Below the pieces are notes generated by a model. The model worked only from the letters and a program-made list of their open reading frames with translations. It searched no databases and was not told the DNA's origin. Below, in pieces: positions 17,265 to 26,770 of a stretch of 44,755 nucleotides of DNA. The DNA comes from Candidatus Thalassarchaeaceae archaeon. GTDB lineage: Archaea > Thermoplasmatota > Poseidoniia > Poseidoniales > Thalassarchaeaceae. The position numbers were made by a program, and so were the translations under genes. The stretch lies in NCBI GenBank assembly GCA_029250665.1, contig JAQXEV010000006.1:1-44755 (forward strand), written 5' to 3'. How positions within the stretch are numbered: the stretch's first letter is position 1; each line of letters begins with the position of its first letter.

Positions 17265-18419
17265 TCAGTCATCAAATAGGCCGAACGGCAGATCAATCAT
17301 TCGGTTGGATTCATCTTCCTCTGCCGAAGCAGAGTCACTCTCTTCCTCGGCTTCTGCACCAGTGGTGCGCTCCCAAGCGCCGAATTCGGCGAGAGGATCC
17401 GAGTCATCACCATCATCACCAACCTCTGGAGTAGCATCTTCTTCCAACAAATTCTGATTCAAATTCTCTATCTTTTCCTCAGGGTCGCGCATCCAATCGG
17501 GCATATCGTGCGCCCCTCCAAGGACGGAGATTGTGGTGAAGACAGCTACAGGAAGTACGGATATCGCGACGAGGAAATCGATTATCGCAACATCAGGAAT
17601 TTGGTCAGCGGGCATTATCGATTTCAACAGCACTGCCTCCAGTTGGACATTATGCCACACCGAGTAGTCCACATCGAGCCAATCGAGGGCGAGTTTGAGC
17701 ATTACACGGGCTACGAACCAGAAGATGATAATCGGTAGAATCCATGAGAATTTTGAGATTCGAGATAGAATTTTGCGAAACCAAGCTGCGATTCCTATCA
17801 GATGCCTAGAGTAAATTGGCTGGATTCTGAGGCAGAACCAAAGAGCGATGAAATATCCAACCATCCCCAATTCAAAGGCTTGTTCAGGCTCTACAAATCG
17901 CTCGGGAATACCTTCCATTATCGCCAGAGGGATAGCAATGAGAGCAACTTGGATTGGTACTGCTAGAATTTGTAGCCCTCCGTGAATTGAAAGAAGGTCA
18001 TATCGCTCCGTTTGACTACTGACTAATCGTGCCATTTGGCCGTAAGGGCTGCGTTGTAAATTGAGCCTTGCTCGGTCGATCAATTCTGGTTGGTTCACTC
18101 TCCTTCGCAGTCCAAGAACAGTCAGCCATCCACCTCGGTCTGCAACACTGGCTGGGGAGTAGGCTCCGGCGATGAGAGCGAGGACCAAGGACAGCATACC
18201 GTATGACAGTCCTGCGATAATAATCCAATCTAAGGCACCTAGATCTATATCGAAGGAGAGTTGGTCACCCCCACTATCAATCGATAGCAGATAGGTCAGA
18301 GAGAAGCCCACGATTGGGGCGACCGTGACCTGCCCGAGAACGATTGTAGCTAGTACGAAGCGCGGCAGGAGAGGCGTTCTATGCCGCGACATTGACTCGT
18401 GGCGAGTCCAAGCGAACAT
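17265..18419 (-). CDS. Multi-TM membrane protein with acidic C-terminal tail
   Basis: 384 aa, about 6 hydrophobic helices, Asp/Glu-rich terminal ~75 aa. Confidence 0.65.
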   Translation of the reverse strand: MFAWTRHESMSRHRTPLLPRFVLATIVLGQVTVAPIVGFSLTYLLSIDSGGDQLSFDIDLGALDWIIIAGLSYGMLSLVLALIAGAYSPASVADRGGWLTVLGLRRRVNQPELIDRARLNLQRSPYGQMARLVSSQTERYDLLSIHGGLQILAVPIQVALIAIPLAIMEGIPERFVEPEQAFELGMVGYFIALWFCLRIQPIYSRHLIGIAAWFRKILSRISKFSWILPIIIFWFVARVMLKLALDWLDVDYSVWHNVQLEAVLLKSIMPADQIPDVAIIDFLVAISVLPVAVFTTISVLGGAHDMPDWMRDPEEKIENLNQNLLEEDATPEVGDDGDDSDPLAEFGAWERTTGAEAEEESDSASAEEDESNRMIDLPFGLFDD

Positions 18420-18551
18420 AAGCCCTTCATCGGAGGTGAACTACACAGTGTCAGTTCTCGGGCGGGTATTGTACCAGCCGGAGCCCTTCTTTGAGCCGCC
18501 CGTAGGGCGGCGCACGCATTGACCGAACCTTCATACCCGAATCGATATCGC

Positions 18552-21500
18552 ATGAACTCGTTGCCCATGCGTAGCCTGACACCTCTCACGTTATTCGCCA
18601 TTCTGATGGTGACGAGCCTCTCGCCCCTTGCGTTTGGCCCGGCACTGGACCACAACCCAGCGCGCGAGGTCTCACCTCGTGCCCTAATCGACTTCGAAGT
18701 GACAGCCATCGAGATTGGAAACGGTTCTCTCGACGCGAGGGAATGGACCAATCCAGATGACAGCATCGTTGAATATGTTCTCCGCGATGAATTGATTCAG
18801 ATCAATGTCACATTCACCCAAGCAGGAACCTCTGGCCAGCCGGCGAGTGCAAGTGGAATGTTGCAGATATGGCACCCTGTGGGATTCATGATTACACAGT
18901 GGGAAGTGAATATGACACTCTCCGGATTCCAATCCCACCGAGCAGAATTCTACTGGACTCCTAATTCTGCTCACAGCCAACTCGATGAGAATGGATATCT
19001 CGTTGGCGGTATAATCCTCCGCGGCATCATTGACGGCGGCCTCGCAGACGACAATGAAGAGAATAATCAGCTCGACCGCGAGATGCCAGTCGCTGTATGG
19101 GACGACCCGATGGAGAACGGCATTTGCGGAGATGTAGATCAAGACAATACTGCAGATTGCCCGAACCAACTAAGCTACGGCAACCCAACTTGGGTCGGAG
19201 CTGGCTACGATTCCGACGGTTCTCTCTCCGACAACCCTGATTACTACGGGCACTGGAGGATGGACAACACCTCGAGTGCCATTGGCGAGCGCCACTGGCG
19301 AATCTCCCGACAGGGCGCTGATTACGCAAGCAACCGAATTGATCGCATCTGGTGGGGTTGGTTGACACCTTTCGAATCCTGTGAGGATCCCGGACACGGT
19401 CTAGGTTACGGAACACTCGACCAGAGTGTGTCTGCTGTATACGCCAACAATTTCTGCCGCGCTCGTATCCGTGGGTTCGAATTCCTCTCTTTGCAGATGG
19501 TCTCACACGCCTGGGGTAGCATGGGCGCGGGCGATATGGTCCGAATGGAAGCGGATGCCGGTAACGAGGAATTCTACAATTACACTGCTCAAGAGTTATC
19601 CGAAACTTACGGAGATTGGACTCAACTGGTTTGGAATATGTCCGACGTCCACCCGACTGGTGACTATACACTGGCATTCAGATTCGATTCGGATTCTTCC
19701 CATGCGACGCAAGGAATTCACCTTGACGGATTCATCATGTTCGGTATAGAGCGTGTACCAGAATACACCCTTGGTCTCGAATGTGACGACCCTCTACCAA
19801 ATGCATACATCGTTGTTCCTGCCGATCCACGACCACCATCCCTCTGGTGCACAGTGAAAAATAATGGATACGTCGACATCACTCTCAGACTTTACACCGA
19901 GGTGTCGAACAAGTCATGGATGTGGGAGCACCCACTGCGAATCGATTCTAACCATCCTTCAGATCACGACAATAGCGTTGTAACCAAGACCATCAAAGCA
20001 CTGGAGACCATGGATCTCTGGATCAATCTGACTATTCCCGACGGTGTGACCGTTCAGGAAGTCAATTGGTATGTCCACATCGGCGATGGTTTGACAAATT
20101 TCTCAAAGTGGTCCGTCGACTTGCCCGTCGATGTCACAGCATCATATTCGTCCTATCTGACGCAGAAAACATTGCAGAATCCTGCTCTTACATTGTTACC
20201 TGGTGAAACGGGCGATGTTTTGATGTCTCTGAAGAATACTGGAAATCAGGTTGCTACATGGAACCTCGGTGGAACTTTCGCAGACAATCGTTGGAGCGCA
20301 ACGAACCTTGTTTGGGCAAATGAGACAGGAGTCGAAATGACGAGTGTCGAGATGCAGATAGGCGACGAATTCGAACTCAATGCTCGACTCACCGCCCCTG
20401 AGGAAATCACTCCTGGTTCTTACGCGATTACACTGCTGGCCAATGGGCGTGCTCCGGCTAATTTCCAGACCGAATGGACCGTTCAAGTCGAAGTGCCGAT
20501 TGATCACGATCTGAAGTTGGTACCTGAGGTTCGAGAGATGTTGGCACCAGCCGATGGTGCTCTGAGATGGATCGAAATTCAGATGGTCAACGATGGTAAC
20601 TCCGAGGAGGCCTTTGATCTGTCGATTTCTGCCGATTGGAGACTAGGTCTCGAATTGAACGCCGAACAGACTCTCGGTATCGATCCGTTCGGTGGAGATA
20701 CCAGTATTTTGCTGATGTTCCCGATGCCCTACGGAATAGAGAATGAGACCTACCAAATATGGGTCCGAGCGACCAGTCAAATCGATCCTCAATACCAGCG
20801 CAGTGTCCAATTGTTGCTAACGGTTCCCGAAACTTATCTCATCGAGGTTCCAAATATGGATCTCACCGAGGAGGTTTACCGCGCGGGTGATGATTCCCGG
20901 ACTTTGCGTTGGGAGATATGGAACCATGGGAATATGCCCGATCGGTTCCACATTTCCTTCGAGACTAGCCATTCTGACGTCTCGGTAAATGCGCAGGGAT
21001 TAACCAATGGTAAGACACCTTGGATTGGAGCTGGATCATCTCTCAATCTGACAGTTAGTTACGCCTTCGCACAGGGTGCGGATGGCGACCGCACAGTCAC
21101 CTTGATTGCTGCCAGTCAGGAGTCTGAGACAATCGGCCAGAGTGTATCTTCTCAAGGTGAGGCCGAATTCAAGGTTGGAAAGGTCGGATGGATGCTAGTT
21201 TTGCCTCCAGCCGGTGGACAAACCGTTGTTATTGATGAGAAGGGAGAATATATCCTCGAATTCACTGTTCAGAATTTGCATACTACATCTGAACAGTTGA
21301 TGAGAGCGGATATTGATCGCACTACAGAGCCTGAACTCTTCTTCAACGTCTTCGATGTCCGTGTTGACAGCGAGGACCGAGATTTCGTTCTGCCCGCCGG
21401 TTCGACAAAGGTCGTGACAGTTCGTGTTGATGTCAAGCAGGAGCATCTGGACAATCTTGGCGAGAATACGCTCGTGTTCAACGTGATTCTTGCGGTCGAT

Positions 21501-22115
21501 TCCGACATAGACAAGGTATCTGTCGGAACTCCAATTGAAATGGTGAAGACTGTTCAGGTCACCGAGGGACCCGATGTCGGATTTATCGCCAAGTTGGCAG
21601 CGAACATCGTCTTCGTCATCGCCGGATTGGTTGCGATGGCTGTCGTTGGCATAATCACATTCCGAATTTTCAAGGAAGCGCAAGCGCCACTTGAGGAATA
21701 CTCGAGCATCGAGGATTACTCGCCAAGTTTTGCCAATCTAGGGGGGGACGGAGAAGTCCCAGCCGCACCTGAGTTGCCAGCAGCCGACGAGGTTGCGAAT
21801 TCGATGTATGGTGGCTCAGCTGATATCTTTGAGAATCCTGCGGCTGAAATGCCACCGCCACCTCTACCAGAGGATGAGCAAGCAGCACCACCAGCACCAG
21901 AGATGCCTCCTCCACCAATGCCTGAACCTGAGCCTATGCCAGAGCCAGAGCCTGTTGAGGAGGAGATTCCTGAACCTGAGCCGGCTGTTGAGCCTGAGCC
22001 TGCTCTCCCACCTGGTGTCCCTCCGATTCCAGAAGATGGCCTCCCCGATGGTTGGACCATGGAGCAGTGGGCCTTTTACGGCCAGAAATGGATTGATCAA
22101 CAGAAGGGTGATTGA
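18552..22115 (+). CDS. Large surface-anchored protein with signal peptide, extracellular repeat-like domains, C-terminal TM and Pro/Glu-rich cytoplasmic tail
   Basis: About 1190 aa; signal 'LTPLTLFAILMVTSLSPLAFG'; TM 'IVFVIAGLVAMAVVGIITF'; ORF open from 18519 (TTG). Confidence 0.8.
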   Translation: MNSLPMRSLTPLTLFAILMVTSLSPLAFGPALDHNPAREVSPRALIDFEVTAIEIGNGSLDAREWTNPDDSIVEYVLRDELIQINVTFTQAGTSGQPASASGMLQIWHPVGFMITQWEVNMTLSGFQSHRAEFYWTPNSAHSQLDENGYLVGGIILRGIIDGGLADDNEENNQLDREMPVAVWDDPMENGICGDVDQDNTADCPNQLSYGNPTWVGAGYDSDGSLSDNPDYYGHWRMDNTSSAIGERHWRISRQGADYASNRIDRIWWGWLTPFESCEDPGHGLGYGTLDQSVSAVYANNFCRARIRGFEFLSLQMVSHAWGSMGAGDMVRMEADAGNEEFYNYTAQELSETYGDWTQLVWNMSDVHPTGDYTLAFRFDSDSSHATQGIHLDGFIMFGIERVPEYTLGLECDDPLPNAYIVVPADPRPPSLWCTVKNNGYVDITLRLYTEVSNKSWMWEHPLRIDSNHPSDHDNSVVTKTIKALETMDLWINLTIPDGVTVQEVNWYVHIGDGLTNFSKWSVDLPVDVTASYSSYLTQKTLQNPALTLLPGETGDVLMSLKNTGNQVATWNLGGTFADNRWSATNLVWANETGVEMTSVEMQIGDEFELNARLTAPEEITPGSYAITLLANGRAPANFQTEWTVQVEVPIDHDLKLVPEVREMLAPADGALRWIEIQMVNDGNSEEAFDLSISADWRLGLELNAEQTLGIDPFGGDTSILLMFPMPYGIENETYQIWVRATSQIDPQYQRSVQLLLTVPETYLIEVPNMDLTEEVYRAGDDSRTLRWEIWNHGNMPDRFHISFETSHSDVSVNAQGLTNGKTPWIGAGSSLNLTVSYAFAQGADGDRTVTLIAASQESETIGQSVSSQGEAEFKVGKVGWMLVLPPAGGQTVVIDEKGEYILEFTVQNLHTTSEQLMRADIDRTTEPELFFNVFDVRVDSEDRDFVLPAGSTKVVTVRVDVKQEHLDNLGENTLVFNVILAVDSDIDKVSVGTPIEMVKTVQVTEGPDVGFIAKLAANIVFVIAGLVAMAVVGIITFRIFKEAQAPLEEYSSIEDYSPSFANLGGDGEVPAAPELPAADEVANSMYGGSADIFENPAAEMPPPPLPEDEQAAPPAPEMPPPPMPEPEPMPEPEPVEEEIPEPEPAVEPEPALPPGVPPIPEDGLPDGWTMEQWAFYGQKWIDQQKGD

Positions 22116-22215
22116 GTAGAATTCGCTGATTCGGTGGCACGAGCGCCCTCGCGCCTACGTGTGCGAGGCCTTATGACCCCCTCTCTTGTCGCCGGATTCC
22201 GGAGTGTGATTTCCG

Positions 22216-23826
22216 ATGTACAACGGTCAACAACCAATATTTATCCTCAAGGAAGGGACTACTCGAACCAGCGGTAAGACCGCTCAGAGCAATAATATCG
22301 CGGCAGCTAAGGCCGTTTCTGACGCGGTTCGTAGCACCCTCGGGCCAAAGGGAATGGACAAGATGCTTGTCGATGCAATGGGCGATGTAGTCATCACTAA
22401 CGATGGTGCTACAATACTCAAGGAAATGGACATCGAACACCCTGCTGCCAAGATGATTATCGAGATCGCTAAGACTCAGGAGCAGCATTGCTTCGACGGT
22501 ACCACAAGTGCCGTTGTCATTGCAGGAGAGTTGCTCAAGCGTAGCGAGGACCTCGTCGACCAGAACGTCCACCCAACTGTAATCTGCGAGGGCTTCAGGC
22601 TCGCCTCAGATAAGGCCGCAGAACTCATCGATTCTCATTCTCTCGAGGTCAATGAGGAGCGACTTCACGAGGTCGCTATGACCGCCCTTACTGGCAAGAG
22701 TGCCGGGGCTGTCAAGGAATTCCTCGCAGACATATCAGTCCGTGCTGTCCTTGCAGTTAGCCAAGAAACCGATGACGGCGTCGTCGTCGACCTCGACGAC
22801 ATCAAGATTGAGAAGAAGCAGGGTGGGTCAATCAAGGACAGTTCCCTCGTCGACGGAATTATCCTCGACAAGGAGCGAGTCCACTCAGGAATGCCTCGCT
22901 CGGTCGCTGGCGCAAAGATTGCACTCATCAACTCGGCAATCGAGGTCAAGAAGACAGAAGTCGACGCTAAGATTCAGATCACAGATCCAAATATGCTGGC
23001 GCAATTCCTCGACGAGGAGGAATCATTCCTCAAGGGCCTCGTCGACAGCATCATCGCCAGCGGAGCCAATGTCGTCATCTGCCAGAAGGGCATAGACGAT
23101 TTGGCTCAGCACTACATGGCCAAGGCCGGTATATTCGCTATTCGCCGCGCTAAGAAGAGCGACATGGAAGCGCTCTCAAAGGCGACCGGCGGCAGTATCG
23201 TCACCAATGTCGATGACCTTAGCGGAGACGACCTCGGTCAAGCCGCAAAGGTTGACGAGCGAAAGATCGGCGATGCAGACATGGTCTTCATCACCGGCTG
23301 CCCGGAAGCCAAGAGCGTCAGCGTATTGCTGCGCGGCGGAACCGAGCATGTGGTCGATGAGATTCGCCGCGCATTCGATGACGCCGTTGGCGTCGTTGCA
23401 GTTGCTCACGAAGATGGAGCAGTTCTCACCGGCGGCGGTTCAGTTCTAGCAGCCATCAGCCGCGACTTGCGATCATACGCCGAAGGAATCGGTGGAAGGG
23501 AACAGATGGCAATCGAGGCCTTCGCCGGAGCTCTCGAGGTCATTCCTCGAACCCTCGCCGAAAACGCTGGCCTCGACCCGGTGAACACGATTATCGATCT
23601 CAGAAAGGCACATTCCGAAGGTCTCTCGACCTACGGAGTGAACGTCTACGACGGCGGAGTCGTAGACATGGCAGAGAGCAGAGTGTACGAGCCCAGCCGT
23701 GTTGTGGAACAGGCCGTGCAGAGCGCTTCGGAGACCGCAGTGATGATCCTCAGGATTGACGATGTCATCTCTAGCAAGGGCGGCGGCGGCATGGATGGCG
23801 CCGACTTCGATGGCTTCGATATGTGA
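22216..23826 (+). CDS. thsA: Thermosome subunit (group II chaperonin)
   Basis: '[44 protein letters not shown]', '[14 protein letters not shown]'. Confidence 0.97.
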   Translation: MYNGQQPIFILKEGTTRTSGKTAQSNNIAAAKAVSDAVRSTLGPKGMDKMLVDAMGDVVITNDGATILKEMDIEHPAAKMIIEIAKTQEQHCFDGTTSAVVIAGELLKRSEDLVDQNVHPTVICEGFRLASDKAAELIDSHSLEVNEERLHEVAMTALTGKSAGAVKEFLADISVRAVLAVSQETDDGVVVDLDDIKIEKKQGGSIKDSSLVDGIILDKERVHSGMPRSVAGAKIALINSAIEVKKTEVDAKIQITDPNMLAQFLDEEESFLKGLVDSIIASGANVVICQKGIDDLAQHYMAKAGIFAIRRAKKSDMEALSKATGGSIVTNVDDLSGDDLGQAAKVDERKIGDADMVFITGCPEAKSVSVLLRGGTEHVVDEIRRAFDDAVGVVAVAHEDGAVLTGGGSVLAAISRDLRSYAEGIGGREQMAIEAFAGALEVIPRTLAENAGLDPVNTIIDLRKAHSEGLSTYGVNVYDGGVVDMAESRVYEPSRVVEQAVQSASETAVMILRIDDVISSKGGGGMDGADFDGFDM

Positions 23827-23833
23827 GGTCGAT

Positions 23834-23850
23834 TACGACCGTAGGTCGTA
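23834..23850. repeat. Hairpin TACGACC-GTA-GGTCGTA
   Basis: Perfect 7-bp inverted repeat just after the thermosome stop. Confidence 0.5.
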
Positions 23851-23883
23851 TCACTAGTTTACATCAAGTTCAAGAATCGATTT

Positions 23884-23902
23884 CGGGTGGGGCAACCACC
23901 CG
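23884..23902 (+). promoter_or_regulatory. Hairpin CGGGTGG-GGCAA-CCACCCG in putative 5' UTR
   Basis: Perfect 7-bp stem, ends 19 nt before the start at 23922. Confidence 0.45.
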
Positions 23903-23921
23903 TCGGGGCTGAGTTGGAAAA

Positions 23922-25895
23922 ATGGCCATCGTCAGTGTCTATATTGAGGAGGGTTGCATCACCTGTGATGCCTGTGAAGAGATACTTCCAGAAGTCTTCC
24001 ACGTGACCGATGATACTTGCTTCATCAATGCCGAAGTGAGGCTTGATGGTGGATACGATAGGAACGAAGGGAAGGCGGGATTGAAGCCTGAAACTCTAGC
24101 TTCATTCGAAGATGACCTTCTCGACGCTGCTGATGGTTGTCCAGTCGATGTGATCATCATCGTCGAAGGTGGAGTGGCGGCCGCTGCTGAGCCCGAGGAG
24201 GCTGCTGCACCAGCCGCTGAAGCTACTGTAGAACCTGTGGCGTCCGAGCCCATCGAAGTGTCTGGTGATGATATCGGTGAGTTGCTAAGTGTTGGTGACC
24301 GCAGCCTCGCGATTCTCTTTGGCTCACAATCTGGAAACTCTGAGGACCTCGCTGCGAAGTTTGCAAAGCAGGCTGCGGATTATGGCCTCGAAGGAACCGT
24401 CCATGATATGGATGGCTTCGATTTTGGTTCGCTGTCGGGTATGAAGAGAGTCCTCATCGTCTGTTCTACTTGGGGAGAGGGCGAAATGCCCGACAATGCT
24501 GAGGAGCTTTGGCAGACCTCAACGAAGGCTCCAGCCGGCACTCTGTCCGGAGTCCACTTCTCGGTCTGTGCTCTCGGTGATACGAGTTACGAATTCTTCT
24601 GTGAGTCTGGAAAGGAATGGGATGAGCAATTCGAGAAACTCGGTGCTACACGACTCGTGGAGCGCGTCGATTGTGATGTCGATTACGATGCACCAGCAGC
24701 CGCATGGGCTATCGATGCACTGGCTGCTCTAGCCGCCGTCGATGGCTCCGGCGTCTATCATGAAGATATGATTGAGGCGATCAAGGCTAACGCCGCTGGC
24801 GATGTTGGCGGCGCCGACGGTGAAGACGGATTCTCAGTACCTGATCTAACGGCCGCCACTGTACAGGCCGAAATCAGCATCTTCCGCTATGATCCAGAGC
24901 AGGCATCGACCGGTTCCGACACTTGGGTCTGTGCGATGCCGGGTCACCTGAGTCTGCTGGAAACTCTTCGAACCATCAAGAGCACACACGATGGTAGCCT
25001 GTCCTTCCGTGACGGGGCTGCCGACGACCCATCGACTGCAATCTGCGTCAATGGGAGATTGGTTCTCCCAGGCATGATTCGCCTCGACGCTGTCGCCCCG
25101 ACTCGCGATGGAGTTCTCAGTCTGCGAGTCGACCCACTACCTGGCTTCGAAGTCATTCGTGACCTCGTCGTCGATCATTGGCCGATGGAGCGCAGGCGCG
25201 AATCAACCGAACCATGGATGGTCGCCGCAACTCGAGAAGGGGCCGCTACCATGCAAGGCGCCATCGGAGTAATGGATCCGAATGTCGCTACAGCGTTACA
25301 CTCGATTACTGATTTCAGCAGTGCCGCCCTCCTTCAAGCATCATCCGACGCTGTTCCACATGCGAATGGCTACCTCGGCCCCTCTGTCCTCGCTTCTGCT
25401 TGGGCTCGCCGTAACGATCCACGTTCATCGCATTCATCGGTTGCCAGCCTTGATTCGATCCTTGGAAGTAAGAACGGAATCAAGGCTGAGACAGATTTAG
25501 CCAGTATTCGTCGGCAGAATGGATCCGGTGTAGTCATCTCAGAGGCTTTGCTTGACGCAAGGACGCACGTTCTCGAGCAGGACGCATTCACAGGGCGTCA
25601 CGGCAAGCATGTTTGGTGGTACGCTTGGACGCTGAAATCGAGTGGAAAGGTCAACGATACTGTCCTCTATCGACAAGTTCTCGGCCCGATTGGACTTATT
25701 GGAAATCTGACTTCAGGAGTCACTGCGCGAATGGTGACCGGATTCACGCGCACAGGTGGAGACATGTTCTACGATATGTTGGCGATGGTCGCTCCGCCCG
25801 CAGGATTAGGAAAGATGCCGCGGCAATTCAATTCATCAGTCGAGAACCATCATGAGGTCGTAGCAATTTTCAATGAGCTCGACGGGAGATTCTGA
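23922..25895 (+). CDS. Ferredoxin - flavodoxin - degenerate SdhB/FrdB-like fusion protein
   Basis: 657 aa; N-term 'GCITCDACEEILPEVF...DGCPVD' 4Fe-4S ferredoxin; 'LAILFGSQSGNSEDLAAKFAKQA...CSTWGEGEMPDN' flavodoxin; 'LSLLETLRTIKSTHDGSLSFRDGAADDPSTAICVNGRLVLPG...EVIRDLVVDHWPM...YLGPSVLASAWARRNDPRSS' SdhB-like without cluster cysteines. Confidence 0.75.
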   Translation: MAIVSVYIEEGCITCDACEEILPEVFHVTDDTCFINAEVRLDGGYDRNEGKAGLKPETLASFEDDLLDAADGCPVDVIIIVEGGVAAAAEPEEAAAPAAEATVEPVASEPIEVSGDDIGELLSVGDRSLAILFGSQSGNSEDLAAKFAKQAADYGLEGTVHDMDGFDFGSLSGMKRVLIVCSTWGEGEMPDNAEELWQTSTKAPAGTLSGVHFSVCALGDTSYEFFCESGKEWDEQFEKLGATRLVERVDCDVDYDAPAAAWAIDALAALAAVDGSGVYHEDMIEAIKANAAGDVGGADGEDGFSVPDLTAATVQAEISIFRYDPEQASTGSDTWVCAMPGHLSLLETLRTIKSTHDGSLSFRDGAADDPSTAICVNGRLVLPGMIRLDAVAPTRDGVLSLRVDPLPGFEVIRDLVVDHWPMERRRESTEPWMVAATREGAATMQGAIGVMDPNVATALHSITDFSSAALLQASSDAVPHANGYLGPSVLASAWARRNDPRSSHSSVASLDSILGSKNGIKAETDLASIRRQNGSGVVISEALLDARTHVLEQDAFTGRHGKHVWWYAWTLKSSGKVNDTVLYRQVLGPIGLIGNLTSGVTARMVTGFTRTGGDMFYDMLAMVAPPAGLGKMPRQFNSSVENHHEVVAIFNELDGRF

Positions 25896-25904
25896 GGTGA
25901 GAAA

Positions 25905-26765
25905 ATGGCTGTCAAATACGCTTACCACCCTGGAAATGTCGCCCACAGCAGCGCTCCCGAGGTTGCTGATACGATGGGCCCCTTGGCTCGCGCCTTGGAT
26001 ATCACTCTGGTTCCTTTACCGGGAGCTACCAGTTGCGGCGCCGGAATTGTAAGACAGGCTAACCGTCGCCTGCAGTTGACTCTCAATGCACGTACCTTTG
26101 CTATGGCAGAGGCACAGGGTCTGGATATCATGACTCCGTGTGCTGCGACGGCGGGTAATTTACACGAGGACCTGATGACTTTGAGGTCAGACCAAATTTT
26201 GCTGCAAGAAGTCAATGAGACTCTGCAGCGCACTTGTGGTTTGACGATGACAGGGGATGTTGCAGTTCACCACTTACTACACGCGGTTGTCGATGAGATT
26301 GGACTAGACAAGTTAGCGGATAAGGTCCGCAACCCGATTGATTTCGCGGTTGCTGGATATTACGGACCAAACATGCAGCAAGAAGGCGCTTGTGGCGGAG
26401 ATGATGTGTATGATCCAGATTATCTTGAGCAGTTAATTTCAGCTCTTGGTGGAACTCCAGTTAGCTGGGAGGCTCGGACTCAGAGTGTCGGCGTCCCTGG
26501 GATATTCAGTGAGGAGCCGACTGTGATGAAGCAAGCTGCTGAGGCTCTGTCCGAGGCTAAGGCTGAAGGTGCTGAGTTGATTGTCAGCGCTTGCAATCTT
26601 TCTCATACCGTTCTTGATGTATATCAGGGCAAGGCCGGTCGTGATACCGGACTTGCGACTAACATCCCAGTGATTCATCTGTGCGAGATGCTTGCTTTCG
26701 CTCTTGGTACACACAATAGCCGATTGGCTCTACTCAGGACTCGTATCGCTGTTATCGGTGACTGA
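25905..26765 (+). CDS. HdrB/SdhE-like CCG-domain protein with degenerate cysteine motifs
   Basis: 286 aa; 'KYAYHPGN', 'ATSCGAG', 'MTPCAATAGNL', 'AGYYGP', 'YLEQLISALGGTPVSWEARTQSVG', 'SACNLSHTVLD' align by eye with the HdrB fold but most Cys are replaced. Confidence 0.7.
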   Translation: MAVKYAYHPGNVAHSSAPEVADTMGPLARALDITLVPLPGATSCGAGIVRQANRRLQLTLNARTFAMAEAQGLDIMTPCAATAGNLHEDLMTLRSDQILLQEVNETLQRTCGLTMTGDVAVHHLLHAVVDEIGLDKLADKVRNPIDFAVAGYYGPNMQQEGACGGDDVYDPDYLEQLISALGGTPVSWEARTQSVGVPGIFSEEPTVMKQAAEALSEAKAEGAELIVSACNLSHTVLDVYQGKAGRDTGLATNIPVIHLCEMLAFALGTHNSRLALLRTRIAVIGD

Positions 26766-26770
26766 TTCTC

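Noticed and set aside
21840-22010. Repeat-rich stretch resembling a tandem repeat or CRISPR-like array
   Set aside because: It is codon-phased Pro/Glu-rich low complexity within the surface-protein CDS; no spacer/repeat structure.
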